In this document: positions 62,136-64,000 of the stretch, piece after piece | How the letters are laid out: each line of letters starts with the position of its first letter | Position numbering within the stretch: position 1 is the stretch's first letter | Origin: Shewanella sp. GD04112 | GTDB lineage: Bacteria > Pseudomonadota > Gammaproteobacteria > Enterobacterales > Shewanellaceae | NCBI RefSeq assembly: GCF_029835735.1 | Contig: NZ_JAOEAL010000001.1 | Coordinates: forward strand, 3,658,001-3,722,000 | DNA: 64,000 nt | Reading direction: 5' to 3' | The notes under the pieces: generated by a model | What the model was told of the DNA's origin: nothing | The model's database searches: none | Seen by the model: the letters and a program-made list of their open reading frames with translations, nothing else | Translations under genes and position numbers: made by a program

Positions 62136-62561
62136 CTAACTAAACCAATGCAATGTGACGGCCGCCACGATAAGGTAACGCAGGGTTTTGCCGATCAAAA
62201 TAATCACTAATGCGGGAAGCACCCTAAGCTTTAACCACCCCGCCAATAAACATAATAGATCGCCAATCACTGGCGCCCACGACAACAATAACGACCAAAC
62301 ACCGTAACGCTCAATAAGGGCTAAGGCTTTGGCATGTTTTCCTTCACTTAGGGCCTCGGGGGACTTTGCAAACCGGCCGATGCGCCCTAGATAAAAACTC
62401 GTCATCGCCCCTAAGGTATTGCCCACACTGGCCACCACCACTAATGCGGCCCAAGCTTGCGGCGCTTTATTCAGCAATGCAATCAGTAAAACTTCTGATC
62501 CTCCCGGTAACAAGGTTGCGGCTAAAAAAGCCCCAGAAAACATCATGCTTAATTCAGACAT
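62136..62561 (-). CDS. YqaA-like small membrane protein of the DedA/VTT superfamily
   Basis: A 141-residue integral membrane protein with about four hydrophobic segments. FSGAFLAATLLPGGSEVLL at the N-terminus, SVGNTLGAMTSFYLGRIGR and SWAPVIGDLLCLLAGWLKL match the YqaA branch of DedA-like (VTT) proteins; the G-x-x-x-G and glycine/proline loops of the family are present. Family members are linked to lipid flipping or membrane homeostasis; no specific role can be stated. Divergent from the symporter gene and 138 bp from the M16 gene. Confidence 0.85.
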   Translation of the reverse strand: MSELSMMFSGAFLAATLLPGGSEVLLIALLNKAPQAWAALVVVASVGNTLGAMTSFYLGRIGRFAKSPEALSEGKHAKALALIERYGVWSLLLSWAPVIGDLLCLLAGWLKLRVLPALVIILIGKTLRYLIVAAVTLHWFS

Positions 62562-62848
62562 AAAAGCTTACTCTATGAAATTACTGCTCTTTCACACTAT
62601 CAAACAGTGAACTACCACAGCGTTAAAAGGATGTAGCGACTAACCATTTCACAACAAACTCATTTATCACAATAAGTTATAAGAAAATCGGTTTGTTATA
62701 ACCCTACCACAGCCGATACAATGCTTTTAATGGCAAAAAATGTCCTGTACCTGACTCGTCGCTTGGTATAAGTTCATTCACTTCAAGTGGATACTCATAC
62801 TAGCATCTCAGGTCCATGGGCTTGTAATGATATATTTTTGGAAAACGC

Positions 62849-64000
62849 ATGATCCTTCAAACCATTAGCCGCATTCCTTTTTGGCAAAAAGTCCTCGCAG
62901 GCTTTATTTTAGGTGCGCTCGTTGGCGTACTGTTAGGCGAAACCGCTACCGTGCTTAAACCCCTTGGTGATTTGTTTATCAGCGCCATTAAGATGCTGGT
63001 TGCGCCACTGGTCTTTTGTGCGATTGTAGTCAGTATCACCTCGCTCGGCTCTCAAACAAATCTCAAACGCTTAAGTCTTAAGACCTTAGGCATGTTTATG
63101 CTGACAGGCACTGTCGCCTCACTGATTGGTTTAGCGGTTGGCTCGCTTATCGATATGGGCGGCACAATGCAACTGGCCACCACGGAAGTGCGTGAGCGCA
63201 ATATTCCAGGCTTCGCGCAGGTGCTGCTCGATATGATCCCAGTCAATCCCTTTGCCTCACTGGCGGATGGAAAAGTTCTGCAGATCATTGTATTTGCTGC
63301 GTTAGTCGGGATCGCCATCAACAAGGTTGGTGAGAAAGCCGAACCACTAAAACGCACCATCGAAGCGGGTGCCGAGGTCATGTTCCAACTGACACGCATG
63401 GTGCTAAAACTCACCCCTATTGGCGTATTTGGTTTAATGGCTTGGGTAGTGGGTGAATATGGTTTATCGACCCTATTACCTCTAGGCAAATTTATTGCCG
63501 CCATCTATATTGCCGCCCTTATCCATATGATTTTTGTCTACGGCGGACTAGTTAAATTTGCCGCGGGCTTAAGCCCTGTGCAATTTTTCCGTAAGGCCAT
63601 GCCAGCGCAATTAGTGGCTTTTAGTACCTCTTCAAGTTTCGGCACTCTGCCCGCCAGTACCAGAGCGGTTGAAACCATGGGCGTATCAAAGCGTTATAGC
63701 GCCTTCGTTATGCCGCTCGGCGCCACCATGAACATGGATGGCTGTGGTGGTATTTACCCTGCAATTGCCGCGATTTTTATCGCTCAAATTTACGGTATTC
63801 CACTCGACACCTTAGATTATGTGATGATTGCCGTTACAGCCACTGTGGCCTCAGTCGGTACCGCTGGCGTGCCAGGCAGCGCCATGGTGATGTTAACCGT
63901 CACTTTAGGTGTGATTGGTTTACCCCTAGAAGGTATCGCCTTTATTGCCGCCATCGACCGTATTATCGATATGATCCGCACCGCGACCAACGTCACAGGC
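62849..64000 (+). CDS. Dicarboxylate/amino acid:cation symporter, N-terminal part (cut by window end)
   Basis: DAACS-family (GltP/DctA-like) sodium or proton symporter. 384 codons are visible, the end is outside the window. The N-terminal segment is FWQKVLAGFILGALVGVLLGE. The family signatures AFSTSSSFGTLPASTRAVE (hairpin 1 serine-rich motif), PLGATMNMDGCGGIYPAIAA (NMDG motif) and TAGVPGSAMVMLTVTLGVIGLPLEGI (pieces: AGVPGSAMVMLTVTLG) are intact. NMDGCGG rather than NMDGTA is a small variation. It resembles glutamate/aspartate carriers; the exact substrate is unclear. Confidence 0.9.
   Translation, partial: MILQTISRIPFWQKVLAGFILGALVGVLLGETATVLKPLGDLFISAIKMLVAPLVFCAIVVSITSLGSQTNLKRLSLKTLGMFMLTGTVASLIGLAVGSLIDMGGTMQLATTEVRERNIPGFAQVLLDMIPVNPFASLADGKVLQIIVFAALVGIAINKVGEKAEPLKRTIEAGAEVMFQLTRMVLKLTPIGVFGLMAWVVGEYGLSTLLPLGKFIAAIYIAALIHMIFVYGGLVKFAAGLSPVQFFRKAMPAQLVAFSTSSSFGTLPASTRAVETMGVSKRYSAFVMPLGATMNMDGCGGIYPAIAAIFIAQIYGIPLDTLDYVMIAVTATVASVGTAGVPGSAMVMLTVTLGVIGLPLEGIAFIAAIDRIIDMIRTATNVTG

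Overview
This window is a chromosomal segment of a gammaproteobacterium, almost certainly a Shewanella. The evidence is the Shewanella-type N-acetylglucosamine (GlcNAc) pathway (SIS-family NagB-II plus a BadF/BcrA-type GlcNAc kinase plus a LacI regulator), the gene order pilVWX-pilY1-pilE / ispH-fkpB-lspA-ileS-ribF-murJ / rpsT, and the chain phosphoketolase-ompA-tal-pgi. I could run no database search, so species and locus names are not assigned. No tRNA, rRNA, CRISPR array or prophage was seen.

Bases 1-15.6 kb form a chitin/GlcNAc island. Five near-identical palindromes (core TGACARCGYTGTCA, allowing single changes) sit in front of nagK-nagB-nagA, a solute-binding protein-chemoreceptor-hexosaminidase operon, a TSUP exporter, a TonB-dependent receptor (followed by a tryptophan-halogenase-like gene and a SapC-like gene), and the LacI-type regulator itself (NagR). 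The leader of the binding protein-chemoreceptor operon carries an intrinsic terminator between the operator and the first gene. This is the least expected regulatory signal in the region.

15.6-17.5 kb holds ndh and glnB. 17.7-27 kb is a visibly AT-richer type IV pilus minor-pilin locus: pilV-pilW-pilX-pilY1-pilE-tapY2-like on the minus strand, and two FimT/GspH-type pseudopilins on the plus strand. One pseudopilin is split by an IS3-family insertion sequence with a classical A AAA AAG frameshift site, and is followed by a 9-bp tandem repeat.

27-39 kb is housekeeping: ispH, fkpB, lspA, ileS, ribF and murJ in one minus-strand run; rpsT (TTG start); a persulfide-sensor-like ArsR regulator; an M28 peptidase lipoprotein; yaaA; and an AGCS sodium/alanine symporter with a possibly structured leader.

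39.7-46.4 kb contains central carbon genes: phosphoketolase, transaldolase and glucose-6-phosphate isomerase, with an OmpA-family porin between. Fructose-6-phosphate made by NagB-II at the start of the window is a substrate or neighbour of all three enzymes.

46.5-53 kb has a DUF3545 small protein, a hemerythrin, a von Willebrand-factor lipoprotein / ECF sigma / membrane protein operon, and a SulP transporter. 53-64 kb has purEK, a GAF-GGDEF protein, a transglycosylase-like lipoprotein, gshA with a translationally coupled lipoprotein, an M16 peptidase lipoprotein, a YqaA-like membrane protein and the start of a dicarboxylate/amino acid:cation symporter cut by the window end.
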